Of a stretch of DNA of 64,000 nt, positions 50,822-59,502 are shown piece after piece. The stretch's first letter is position 1. Every line of letters begins with the position of its first letter. The notes under the pieces were generated by a model. That model searched no databases and was not told the DNA's origin. It saw only the letters and a list, made by a program, of their open reading frames with translations. Source of the stretch: Robbsia betulipollinis. Its GTDB lineage: Bacteria > Pseudomonadota > Gammaproteobacteria > Burkholderiales > Burkholderiaceae. Position numbers and translations under genes: made by a program. The DNA lies in assembly GCF_026624755.1 (NCBI RefSeq), contig NZ_JAPMXC010000001.1, positions 558,001 through 622,000 of the forward strand. The letters are read 5' to 3'.

Positions 50822-52168
50822 TCAAGGGGAAAGCGCCCGTGCCCGCGCCCGCGCCCGTGCCTGCGAGGCGTCGGCGTCGGCGGTGGCGTCGGCATCTGTG
50901 TCGGTGTCGGCATCTGCGTCGGCGTCGGCGTCGGCATCGGCGTCGGCATCTGCGTCGGCATCAGCGTCGGCGTCGATACCCACGCGCAGTCGCACGCCCA
51001 GACCGCGGGGATCGTCGACCCGGACCGTGCCCGCGCCATACGACAGGCCCTCGACCGGGTCGTCGCGCAAACCGTCCGCGCCATACAGTTCGGCCCAGCG
51101 CGGCGCGGTCGCGCAGCACACGTGCAGCGCGGCGGCCGTCGCGGCGGCGCCTTCGTTCATCTGGCCGATCATCAGGGGAATCGCGACCGCCTGCAGGCGC
51201 CGCGCGGCATCGACGGTGGCGGCGATGCCGCCGAGCTTCACCAGCTTCAGGTGCGCGGCAACCGGCGCGCCGGCCAGCGCGCACAGGCGGGCGATATCCG
51301 CGCTCGATTGCAGGCTCTCGTCCAGCATCACGATCAGCGGCGCGTCGTCCAACAGACGGCCAAGCGCCAGCCAGTCGCCCGCGGCGATCGGCTGCTCGAC
51401 GTACTCGATGCCGCGCGCGGCCAGCGCGCGCAGGCGCGTCGGAGCGCTCCCGGGCGACCACTGTCCGTTCGCGTCCACCGACAACGTCACGGTGTCGCCA
51501 AGGCGCGCACACAGCAGGTCGATGCGCCGCAGGTCGTCGTCGAACGCGCCGATGCCCACGCGCAGTTTCAGTTCGTGAAACCCCCGCGCGACATAGCCGG
51601 CGGCGCGCGCCAGCATGGCTTCGTCGGACGACCAGAAGAGGGTCTGGTTCGAGCGCCAGCCGACGGCCGGGTCCGCCGCCTTCAGGGCCGTCGTCGGTAC
51701 CGGCGAGGCGCCGCACAGGGCGGCGACGCTCGTGCCCGCGAGACGCGCGCGCACGTCCTGCAACGCAGAGTCGACCAGCATCCGTACCGGCGCGCTGAAA
51801 CCCGCGAGCCAGCCGGACGCCGTGGCCAGCAAGCGCGTCGCACCCTGGCGCCAGTCGATCGCGGCGACCGCCCGGCACGCCTCTGCCACCACCTGCGCCG
51901 GCGCCAGACCGTTCAGATAGGCGATATTGATACGCACCTCGCCGATGCCGACCCGCCCGTCCTCGACCACGCGCAGATACAGCGCTTCGAGCCGGTCGAC
52001 GCTGCCCGACGATGCGGTGTGCAAGACCAGGTCGCCGCCGTAGTGAAGATCCGCGGTGTGCAACGACACGTGAGAGATCATCGACGGAACCGATGGCATC
52101 GACGGCATCGACGGCACCGAGGTCGGCATCGACGGCGAGCGATCCGCAGACGAATGGGACGACGTCAT
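50822..52168 (-). CDS. Enolase-superfamily racemase/epimerase/cycloisomerase with (Asp-Ala)n tail
   Basis: 448 residues. The barrel has Lys201 and Arg203 in E-L-K-L-R-V-G, metal ligands Asp232 (V-D-A-N-G-Q), Glu258 (V-E-Q-P) and Asp283 (L-D-E-S), and Lys311 in H-L-K-L-V-K-L-G-G. This is the muconate-lactonising/dipeptide-epimerase plan, but the first motif is K-x-R instead of K-x-K. It should abstract a proton next to a carboxylate. The N-terminus has a run of P-S-M repeats. Residues 399-434 are nearly all alternating Asp-Ala, then Arg-Ala, outside the known fold. The reaction is unknown. It lies between the M20 and M24 genes with small gaps. Confidence 0.8.
   Translation of the reverse strand: MTSSHSSADRSPSMPTSVPSMPSMPSVPSMISHVSLHTADLHYGGDLVLHTASSGSVDRLEALYLRVVEDGRVGIGEVRINIAYLNGLAPAQVVAEACRAVAAIDWRQGATRLLATASGWLAGFSAPVRMLVDSALQDVRARLAGTSVAALCGASPVPTTALKAADPAVGWRSNQTLFWSSDEAMLARAAGYVARGFHELKLRVGIGAFDDDLRRIDLLCARLGDTVTLSVDANGQWSPGSAPTRLRALAARGIEYVEQPIAAGDWLALGRLLDDAPLIVMLDESLQSSADIARLCALAGAPVAAHLKLVKLGGIAATVDAARRLQAVAIPLMIGQMNEGAAATAAALHVCCATAPRWAELYGADGLRDDPVEGLSYGAGTVRVDDPRGLGVRLRVGIDADADADADADADADADADADADTDTDADATADADASQARARARARALSP
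50831..50974. repeat. Hexanucleotide repeat at the 3' end of the enolase-superfamily gene
   Basis: About 140 bases are built from imperfect copies of GCGTCG and GCATCG or GCATCT (plus strand), followed by CGCGCC-like units. On the coding strand these encode alternating Asp-Ala and then Arg-Ala. Unit length six keeps the reading frame, so slippage would change tail length without breaking the protein. Confidence 0.9.
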
Positions 52169-52172
52169 GACG

Positions 52173-53336
52173 TCAGGCGCCCGTACGCAACATGTCGAGC
52201 GCGACGTCGCGATATATCAGGCTCGCGGCGAGGAACTCGTCGATGGGCACGAACTCGTCCGGCTTGTGCGCCACGGCCAGCGTACCCGGGCCGATCACCA
52301 CGCCGGTCGCGCCGACACTGCGGAAATGCACGAGATCGCACCCGCCCTGAAAACCGAAGGGACCCGGATCGAAGGTGCCGTTCGCGCGGCAGGCTTCCAG
52401 GCTCGTCTGCACGATCTTCTCGTCGCGGGCGGTCTCCGTCGCGCTGCCGGTGGTCGCGCGGTACTCGACGATTTCCGCGCGCACGCCGAAGCGCTCGTAC
52501 GCGAGCGCCAGCAACTGGTCGAATTCGCGCTTGACGTCCTCGTCCCGTTCGCCGGGTACCATGCGCCGGTCGAGCAGCAGATCGCAGGCACCCGGAATGA
52601 CGTTGTCCGCATGGCCGCCCTGCACGCGCGTGACGGTCAGACTCGCCGCGCCGACCAGCGGATGACAGCGGCAGCGCACCACATCGTTGTGATGGCCTTC
52701 GATCAGGCTGAGCAACTGCGCCGCGCGATAGATCGCGTTCTCGCCGAGATGCGGCGTGCCGGAATGGGCCGTCACGCCGTGCACGCGCACGAGGGGTCGC
52801 AGGCTGCCCTTGTGCGCGGAGAACGTGGCGTTCGAGGTCGGCTCGCCCACCACGACGAAATCGACGTGCGGACCGCCGGCGGCATAATGCTTGGCGCCCT
52901 CGCTGGCGATCTCCTCGTCGGCGGTGAAAACGCCGAGCAAGGTGCCCGACCAGCGCCCGCGATTCGCCGCGAGCATGCGCATCGCCTCGATCATCGCCGC
53001 GAGCGGCCCCTTCGCGTCGCAGGCACCGCGTGCGTACAGGCGGTTGTCCGCCTCGCGCAGGATGAAGGGGTCGGACCGCCAGCCATTGCCCGCGGGCACC
53101 ACATCGAGGTGCGTGTTGAAGGCGAATGTCGGACCGGGACCGTTTTCCATGCGCGCCATCACGTTCGCGCGACCGGGCTTGTATTCGCTCAGCGACAGGT
53201 CGAAGCCCTCGGCCGCGAGCAGGCGGTGCACGAGCTGCGCCGCCTCCAGTTCGCGTCCGGGCGGGTTTTCGGTATTGACGCCGACGAGTGCCGCGAGGTC
53301 CCGCTTCATGCGGGACAGATCGGGTTGCAGGGACAT
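52173..53336 (-). CDS. M20 metallo-deacylase (ArgE/DapE type)
   Basis: 387 residues. Zinc-site motifs are all present: N-T-H-L-D-V-V-P near residues 74-81, G-A-C-D-A-K-G-P, T-A-D-E-E-I with the catalytic Glu, V-V-G-E-P-T, and the late His in A-V-A-H-K-P-D-E-F. A dimerisation domain occupies the middle. Such enzymes remove an acyl group from an N-acyl amino acid, or a peptide residue. ATG at 53336 has GGAG 7 bases upstream; an ATG at 53354 overlaps the ABC ATPase gene. It sits between the transporter genes and the enolase-superfamily gene. Confidence 0.88.
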   Translation of the reverse strand: MSLQPDLSRMKRDLAALVGVNTENPPGRELEAAQLVHRLLAAEGFDLSLSEYKPGRANVMARMENGPGPTFAFNTHLDVVPAGNGWRSDPFILREADNRLYARGACDAKGPLAAMIEAMRMLAANRGRWSGTLLGVFTADEEIASEGAKHYAAGGPHVDFVVVGEPTSNATFSAHKGSLRPLVRVHGVTAHSGTPHLGENAIYRAAQLLSLIEGHHNDVVRCRCHPLVGAASLTVTRVQGGHADNVIPGACDLLLDRRMVPGERDEDVKREFDQLLALAYERFGVRAEIVEYRATTGSATETARDEKIVQTSLEACRANGTFDPGPFGFQGGCDLVHFRSVGATGVVIGPGTLAVAHKPDEFVPIDEFLAASLIYRDVALDMLRTGA

Positions 53337-53350
53337 GCAGGTCTCCGGAT

Positions 53351-54100
<750 letters not shown>

Positions 54101-54115
54101 GGCGCGATCCTTTTT

Positions 54116-54835
54116 TTAACGAACGACTTGCGAGCTGCCCAGCAGCCGTTCGGTGAACGACATCCTGCGGGCCAGGGCCTTGCGTTTCGGATCCAGCGAA
54201 CGCGCCATCCAGCCTTGCAGCAGCATGAAGAGCGTGGTCAGCGCGAGGTAATAGATGCCCGCCGCGGTCAGCGCTTCGAGATAGCGGAAATTCGCGCTCG
54301 CGGTCTGATCGGCGACCAGCAGCAATTCCTGCACGGCGATCACCGACACCAGCGCGCTCAACTTCAGCATGCCGATCATCTGGTTGCCGATCGGCGGCAG
54401 CACGACGCGCAGCGCCTGCGGCAGCACGATGTGGCGGAAGATCTTGCCGCGCGTCATGCCGAGCGCCATCCCGGCCGTGCGCTGCCCGCGTTTCACGGCC
54501 TGCAGGCCGGAACGGAAGATTTCGGACATGAAGGCGCCCTCGTTCAGGGACAGCGCCAGTACCGCGCACACGAAGGCGCTGAACCGAATGCCGAACGACG
54601 GCAGCACGTTGTAGATGAAGATGATCTGGAACAGCACCGGCGTGCCGCGGAACAACCAGAGGTAGAAAAAGGCGATCGTCCTGGGCAGGCGGCCCGGCAG
54701 ACCCTGCAACAACGCCAGCAGCAGACCGATCACCATGCCGAAGAGCAGCGAGACGATGGTCAGCGCCAGCGTGACGAGCGCGCCCCGGGCGAAAGCGGCC
54801 GACGCGAGGTAATCGAGCAGGAGGTGCAGTGACAT
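54116..54835 (-). CDS. ABC importer permease, polar amino acid type
   Basis: 239 residues with about five predicted membrane helices. The family contact loop is Q-A-V-K-R-G-Q-R-T-A-G-M-A-L-G-M-T-R, and I-V-L-P-Q-A-L-R-V-V-L-P-P-I-G-N-Q follows. L-F-R-G-T-P-V-L-F-Q is typical of HisM/GlnP. As the only permease, it probably works as a homodimer. It is the first gene of the minus-strand operon that ends with the amidotransferase, and starts 55 bases downstream of the -10 element. Confidence 0.92.
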   Translation of the reverse strand: MSLHLLLDYLASAAFARGALVTLALTIVSLLFGMVIGLLLALLQGLPGRLPRTIAFFYLWLFRGTPVLFQIIFIYNVLPSFGIRFSAFVCAVLALSLNEGAFMSEIFRSGLQAVKRGQRTAGMALGMTRGKIFRHIVLPQALRVVLPPIGNQMIGMLKLSALVSVIAVQELLLVADQTASANFRYLEALTAAGIYYLALTTLFMLLQGWMARSLDPKRKALARRMSFTERLLGSSQVVR

Positions 54836-54880
54836 ATCGCGCTCCGGAAAAAAGTCTCAACGAGACTTTGTTTGTCTGAA

Positions 54881-54918
54881 TTGTATCAATTTATACAAAT
54901 ACGAAAATGACGCGTCAA
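54881..54918 (-). promoter_or_regulatory. Promoter with overlapping palindromic operator (copy 2)
   Basis: On the minus strand TTGACG (54918-54913), a 17-base spacer and TATAAA (54895-54890) form a promoter toward the permease gene. The palindrome at 54900-54881 reads ATTTGTATAAATTGATACAA, with perfect 6-base arms TTGTAT and ATACAA, and covers the -10. It differs from copy 1 at 41571-41590 in only two bases. It lies 139 bases from the start of the divergent GntR gene, the obvious candidate regulator. Confidence 0.75.
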
Positions 54919-54990
54919 GCCGTTTATTCCCGTTCGGTCGGAGTTACCGTCGATTTCCCGGGGCGTGAGAGCACTTTCCCGTTTTCGGGA

Positions 54991-55009
54991 TTGTATTGTT
55001 TGTTATAAT
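54991..55009 (+). promoter_or_regulatory. Possible autoregulatory site and -10 of the GntR gene
   Basis: TATAAT (55004-55009) is a perfect -10 for the GntR gene; its -35 is weak. The overlapping stretch TTGTATTGTTTGTTATAA (54991-55008) resembles the operator seen at 41571 and 54881: the left arm is identical and the right arm matches 4 of 6 bases. AAGGAGAGG precedes the ATG at 55039. Confidence 0.45.
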
Positions 55010-55038
55010 TTTTTCTTCACCGCCGAAGGAGAGGCACA

Positions 55039-56034
55039 ATGGCACGTGGGGCAGGCAAGGGCGCGCATTTCCTGGCCAAGCAGATACTGGATCTGATCAG
55101 GGAAGCCCGGTTCGAGGTGGGATATCACCTGCGCGAACAGCAACTGGCCGACCTGCTCGGCGTATCCCGCACGCCGGTGCGCGCGGCGATGACGGTGCTC
55201 GAATCGCTTGGCGTGATCGAAGCGCGCCGGAACCAGGGATTCTTCCTGATCAAGCCCGCCGACGGTACGCATCGCGTGGAACTCGACCTGCCGGTCTCCG
55301 GCGACGAAGCCTTGTACAGTCAGCTCGTGACGGACCGTCTGGCGGGGCGCGTGCCGGCCTCGCTCACGCAAACCGACATCGCGCAGCGGTATGGCGTGGA
55401 CCGGGTGACGATGACCCGCGCCCTGTCGCGTTTATCGGAGGATGGATTGATCGCGCGCAACAAGGGGCATGGCTGGAGTTTCCAGCCATCGCTCGATTCC
55501 GCGATCACGCTGCGCAGCAGTTACGATTTCCGGATGACGATCGAACCGGCGGGACTGCTGCTCGCGACATTTGCGCCGGACCGCTCGGCGCTCGAACGCT
55601 GCCGGCGCGAGCATATCCTGCTGACCTCGCAACTGGGCCTGAACGGCGCGAGCCCGAAGCAACTGTTCGACACCGACGCGAATTTCCACGAAATGCTGGC
55701 GGAGTTCAGCGGCAACGCGTTCATGCATCAATCGATGCAGCAGCAGAACCGGCTGCGCCGGCTGCTGGAGTTCCGCGGTTACGAGAACCGGCGGCGCATC
55801 AAGGAATGGTGCGGCGAGCACCTGCGGATCATCGACGCGATTCTGGCGAACGACATGACGCTGGCCGCGGACAGCATGCGCGAGCATCTGTCGCGCGCCT
55901 TCCGTCTGGTGGATGAGGAGCCGGTGCCGGTGGTGCGCCCGGGGATCGGCGACATCCCCCACACCGCGGCAAAGGCGCCGGGCGGCGCACGTCGGGCGAC
56001 GCGCATCGCCCGGCCAGCCGCGGCACGGAGCTAG
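55039..56034 (+). CDS. GntR/FCD-type regulator with two winged-helix domains
   Basis: 331 residues. The first winged helix (about 10-72) reads L-R-E-Q-Q-L-A-D-L-L-G-V-S-R-T-P-V-R-A-A and ends G-V-I-E-A-R-R-N-Q-G-F-F. A second one (about 92-152) reads Q-T-D-I-A-Q-R-Y-G-V-D-R-V-T-M-T-R-A-L and D-G-L-I-A-R-N-K-G-H-G-W. A C-terminal helical FCD-like sensor (about 160-300) has F-H-E-M-L-A-E-F-S-G-N-A-F. Typical FadR/GntR proteins have only one winged helix. The last 40 residues are a Pro/Arg-rich tail. It is divergent from the permease operon and is the likely regulator of both operator copies. Confidence 0.85.
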   Translation: MARGAGKGAHFLAKQILDLIREARFEVGYHLREQQLADLLGVSRTPVRAAMTVLESLGVIEARRNQGFFLIKPADGTHRVELDLPVSGDEALYSQLVTDRLAGRVPASLTQTDIAQRYGVDRVTMTRALSRLSEDGLIARNKGHGWSFQPSLDSAITLRSSYDFRMTIEPAGLLLATFAPDRSALERCRREHILLTSQLGLNGASPKQLFDTDANFHEMLAEFSGNAFMHQSMQQQNRLRRLLEFRGYENRRRIKEWCGEHLRIIDAILANDMTLAADSMREHLSRAFRLVDEEPVPVVRPGIGDIPHTAAKAPGGARRATRIARPAAARS

Positions 56035-56071
56035 CCTCGGCCGCCGAGCGGCATGCCGCTGGCCTGAGCGC

Positions 56072-57184
56072 TCACTGCGCGGCCCGCTCCACCTGGGTAT
56101 CGATCCACTGCAACACCTGATCGGCCACTTCCAGGTTGTTGCGGTCCTGCATCATCATGTGGGTATTGCCATGGATGCCGATATCGGGCAACACCAGCAG
56201 TTTCGCCTGTCCACCCGCGCGGTTCGTCGCATCGACGAACCCGCGACAGGCCTTCAGGCGCGGCGCCCAGCGGGGCGACTGGTCGATGTAGTCGCCGAAC
56301 ACCACCAGAATCGGCATCTTGGCGTAGGGCGTCAGATCCGCGCTCGCGGACGGGCATTCGGCCGGCTCCAGCGCGACGATTCCCGCCACACCGCGCGTGC
56401 TCAACGCCGCCGTCTGGAACGGGTAGATGCCGGCCTGCGAATGACTCACCAGCACGGTGTGGCCGAGCTTGATCGCCAATTGCGAGAGTGCCGGCACCGT
56501 CGGGTTGGGCGTCGGCAACGAGCCGCTCCAGTCGGGCACCATCTGCTTCCACAACTCCCCCTGCGCCTCCACCGGGAATTGCTCACCCGGCCAGGCTTGC
56601 GGATAGGCGGGGCCGAAACGGAAGATCTTCCACGCCGCCTCGTGCGACGCCGCGAAAACGTCCGGCAGGCGCGCGGGCGGCGCGCTGCCGAGCTTGACGC
56701 CGTTGATCGCGCCGATTTTCGCCGCCGAGCGGCCGCGTTCCGACTGATCGATGACATAGGTCGAATAACCGCGACGGACGAAATAGTCGTCCCAGCCCAT
56801 CCGGCCGTCGGGCGTCGTTTCCCAACTGGTGCCCGTCAGGCAGCAACCGTGCACGAGGGTGATCGGCACCGGTTTCGCGTTCACCGGCGTCTGGTAATGC
56901 ACGTACATCTGGTCGACGGTGACCGTGCCGGACGCCTCGTATTTCGGCGACGTCGACAGCGTGTCCGAATGGACATCGTGGCCGCCGAGGAAGAAGCTGC
57001 CTTGTCGCAGGATCGCGACCGGCCCCGTCAACGCATCGGCGCTCGCCTGCCGCGCCGCGGCGTTGTCCAGCGAGGTCGCGGGAATCGAGTAGGGGAAAAC
57101 AACGCAGGCGCCGAGCGCCAGCGTCAGCGCGGCGCACCCCGCGCGGGCGACGGTGCGCGTGAAGGAACAACCGAATGCTTTCAT
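56072..57184 (-). CDS. Lipoprotein alpha/beta-hydrolase (esterase-like)
   Basis: 370 residues. The N-terminus is a lipoprotein signal with lipobox L-G-A-C near residues 23-26, so it should be anchored in the outer or inner membrane facing the periplasm. The hydrolase core has V-H-G-C-C-L-T-G, then G-Y-S-T-Y-V-I-D-Q. The nucleophile elbow is S-H-S-Q-A-G, followed by V-F-G-D-Y and a late His in D-I-G-I-H-G-N-T-H. Relatives are secreted esterases of unknown substrate. ATG at 57184 has GGAG 8 bases upstream; ATG at 57190 is too close to it. It is convergent with the GntR gene. Confidence 0.85.
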   Translation of the reverse strand: MKAFGCSFTRTVARAGCAALTLALGACVVFPYSIPATSLDNAAARQASADALTGPVAILRQGSFFLGGHDVHSDTLSTSPKYEASGTVTVDQMYVHYQTPVNAKPVPITLVHGCCLTGTSWETTPDGRMGWDDYFVRRGYSTYVIDQSERGRSAAKIGAINGVKLGSAPPARLPDVFAASHEAAWKIFRFGPAYPQAWPGEQFPVEAQGELWKQMVPDWSGSLPTPNPTVPALSQLAIKLGHTVLVSHSQAGIYPFQTAALSTRGVAGIVALEPAECPSASADLTPYAKMPILVVFGDYIDQSPRWAPRLKACRGFVDATNRAGGQAKLLVLPDIGIHGNTHMMMQDRNNLEVADQVLQWIDTQVERAAQ

Positions 57185-57316
57185 GTCCATGTCTCCTCAG
57201 GATGGATCGGTGGGACGCCCTGTCGGACGAGGACGCCTCCGCCAGCCTCGAAGAGTACAGCAAGCCCGGGGAAATCATGACACGTTCCACATGTCCAACG
57301 CGACGCGCAGAAGGAC

Positions 57317-57523
57317 ATGCGCGCACTGATGGCCGCGCAAATCTTTTCTGGATACGGCGGGGACGCCGGGCCGCTGCTGCGAGAGATCATCGCACGCACG
57401 CCGGCGGTCATGGGGAAGGTCCGCGCCGAACTGCCCGCGGGATTTTCGGAACAGAGGGCCGACAGGATGCTCGACGGTCTGTGGGCAAGTGCCATGGCGC
57501 TCGAAGCGATGCCACCGGAATAG
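57317..57523 (+). pseudogene. Possible C-terminal fragment of a HipA-like kinase
   Basis: 68 codons from ATG at 57317. The sequence I-I-A-R-T-P-A-V-M-G-K-V-R-A-E-L-P-A-G-F and A-D-R-M-L-D-G-L resembles the last helices of some HipA-type toxin kinases. The catalytic domain is absent, and the upstream frame closes after about ten codons. If the match is right, it is a remnant. It could also be a small unrelated protein. No HipB-like antitoxin is nearby. Confidence 0.35.
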
Positions 57524-57556
57524 GCAATGGCCGCGACCGCGCCACGGACACCCGGC

Positions 57557-57817
57557 TCAGTTCAGGTCGGTGGTTTCCAACTCGACGGACTGACCGCCGT
57601 TCTTTTCCAGCAGCTTCGCCGCGGAGGCCTCGATCTGCACGCGATTCGCCTCGAAGGTCGTCACGAGGTCATGGGACGCGGGGCCGTCCACGCCGTAATG
57701 ATCCGCCAGCGCATCGAGGGAAACGCTGCACCACACGTCTTTTCCATCCACGAGGGCTTCAAAGGCAACGCGCGCGGCCGCGACCACTTCACGGCGTCCG
57801 GTGAACTCAATCTTCAT
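57557..57817 (-). CDS. DUF1488-family small protein
   Basis: 86 residues. The pattern fits DUF1488: a start with M-K-I-E-F-T-G-R, then V-A-F-E-A-L-V-D-G-K-D-V-W-C-S-V-S-L-D-A-L-A-D-H-Y, and a helical C-terminus with F-E-A-N-R-V-Q-I-E-A-S-A. The function of this family is unknown. Members are common in Burkholderiales. It has its own small leader and no operon partner. Confidence 0.75.
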   Translation of the reverse strand: MKIEFTGRREVVAAARVAFEALVDGKDVWCSVSLDALADHYGVDGPASHDLVTTFEANRVQIEASAAKLLEKNGGQSVELETTDLN

Positions 57818-57927
57818 AATCGCATTCCTTTATGTGAAAGACAGACCGACAGGCAAGCAAACCGCGTGCCTCGTGCGAATGCCCCGCACGCGATGCCCCG
57901 AATCCGGGCACCGCGTGCGGCCTTCCC

Positions 57928-59355
57928 TCAACCGCCCGAGCGTTCCCGCAGACCGCTGCCGGCATCGCACGCCATCCTGAAATACCCCGGCAGCGACAGC
58001 AGGGTCACGACACCGGCCAGCGCGAAAGCCCAGCGAAAATCCCCCAGTGTGTAATGTCCGGCGGGCAGCGCCCCGCCCTCGCCACGTGAAGCGGCGGCCA
58101 GGCGCAATGCCAGCGCGCCGAACGCGATTCCCATCCCGGTCGTCATCTGCGACGCCGCGCTCCACAACGTGCTCGCCCCGCTCATCTGCTTCTGCGGAAT
58201 ATCCGCATAGGCCAGCGTCGCGAGCAGCGAGAACTGCATCGACCGGGCCACGCCGTAGACGAACACCACCAGGAGCGTGACGACCAACGGCGTTTCGGGC
58301 GTCAGCAGTCCGCAGGCGATGATGAACACGCCGGCGACGGTCACGTCCACCAGCGCGACCCGGCGAAAGCCGTGGCGTTTGAGGATGCGCGTCGTCAGCG
58401 CCTTCATGCCGAGATTGCCGACCGCGCTGGCCAGCAGCAGCAATCCCGATTTGAATGCCGACAGGCCGAAACCGAGCTGGAACAGCAGCGGCATCAGATA
58501 GGGCACCGCGCCGATGCCGATGCGCGTGATCGCGCCGCTGACGACGGTCACCGCATACGTGGGCACGCGCAGGGTCGTATAGTCGATCAGCGGATGCGCC
58601 GCGCGCGATGCATGGCGAAACGACACGAGGCCCAGGACCACGCCGACGACTACGTACAGTACCGCGGACGTAACACTCGCCTCCCGCTGGCTGGCGAGTT
58701 CGGTGCCGTACAGAATCGCCGTCAGCGCCGCGCCGCTCAGCACGAAGCCCGTGACGTCGAGCGGACGCGGCGCGCTTTCGCGCTCATTGCGCACCAGCCA
58801 CAGCACCGCGAGCAGGGCCGCGATGCCGAACGGCACATTGAGCAGGAATATCCAGCGCCACGACGCGTAGGTGGTAATGAATCCGCCGATCGGCGGTCCC
58901 ACGACCGGCGCGGCGATCGCCGGCCAGGTGATGGTCGAGATCGCCTGCATCAACCGGCTTTTCTCGGTATTGCGCACGACGATCAATCTGCCGACCGGCA
59001 CCATCATCGCCCCGCCCAGCCCCTGCAGCAGGCGCGCGGCGGTGAATTCCCCGACGCTGCCCGACAGGCCGCACAGCACCGACGCCAGCGTGAAAACCAC
59101 GATCGCGCTACCGAAGACGGTCCGCGCGCCGAAACGGTCCGCCACCCAGCCGCTGACCGGGATGAAGACCGCGAGCGCGAGCATGTAGGCGGTCATGCCG
59201 AGACTCAGTTCGTTCGGCCCGACATGGAAGGTCCGCGCCATCTGCGGCAGCGCGGTCGCGATGACCGTCGTGTCGAGGTATTCCATGAAAAACGTGGCGG
59301 CGACGATGTAAGGCAGAAGGTGCGCGTGCTTTTCTTTACCGGTGGATGCGGACAT
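57928..59355 (-). CDS. MFS drug exporter, DHA2 (14-helix) family
   Basis: 475 residues with about 14 predicted membrane helices. Motif A is G-W-V-A-D-R-F-G-A-R, motif B/C includes R-L-L-Q-G-L-G-G-A-M-M and A-P-V-V-G-P-P-I-G-G-F-I, and M-E-Y-L-D-T-T-V-I-A-T-A-L-P is the N-terminal DHA2 mark. The family exports drugs or metabolites using the proton gradient. No membrane-fusion partner is adjacent, so it probably works alone. The substrate is unknown. It is divergent from the Sel1 gene. Confidence 0.9.
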   Translation of the reverse strand: MSASTGKEKHAHLLPYIVAATFFMEYLDTTVIATALPQMARTFHVGPNELSLGMTAYMLALAVFIPVSGWVADRFGARTVFGSAIVVFTLASVLCGLSGSVGEFTAARLLQGLGGAMMVPVGRLIVVRNTEKSRLMQAISTITWPAIAAPVVGPPIGGFITTYASWRWIFLLNVPFGIAALLAVLWLVRNERESAPRPLDVTGFVLSGAALTAILYGTELASQREASVTSAVLYVVVGVVLGLVSFRHASRAAHPLIDYTTLRVPTYAVTVVSGAITRIGIGAVPYLMPLLFQLGFGLSAFKSGLLLLASAVGNLGMKALTTRILKRHGFRRVALVDVTVAGVFIIACGLLTPETPLVVTLLVVFVYGVARSMQFSLLATLAYADIPQKQMSGASTLWSAASQMTTGMGIAFGALALRLAAASRGEGGALPAGHYTLGDFRWAFALAGVVTLLSLPGYFRMACDAGSGLRERSGG

Positions 59356-59502
59356 GTTTTCGACAGCCTATGATTTTGCGAGGCGGAACGGGTGGATACG
59401 CCGAAGCCGCGCGCGGGATTCGTCCACGATGCTCACGGACGCATATCATAGTCCGATCGATAGCCCGATCGATAGCCCCGATCGCCTTCTGGAACCATTG
59501 CG

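Noticed and set aside
50831-50974. Repeat block considered as a CRISPR array
   Set aside because: The units are six bases long and adjacent, with no spacers. It is a coding microsatellite.
49605-51578. 657-residue plus-strand frame with a Ser/Ala repeat
   Set aside because: It is the antisense of the M24 and enolase-superfamily genes. The Ser-Ala run is the other-strand reading of the Asp-Ala repeat.
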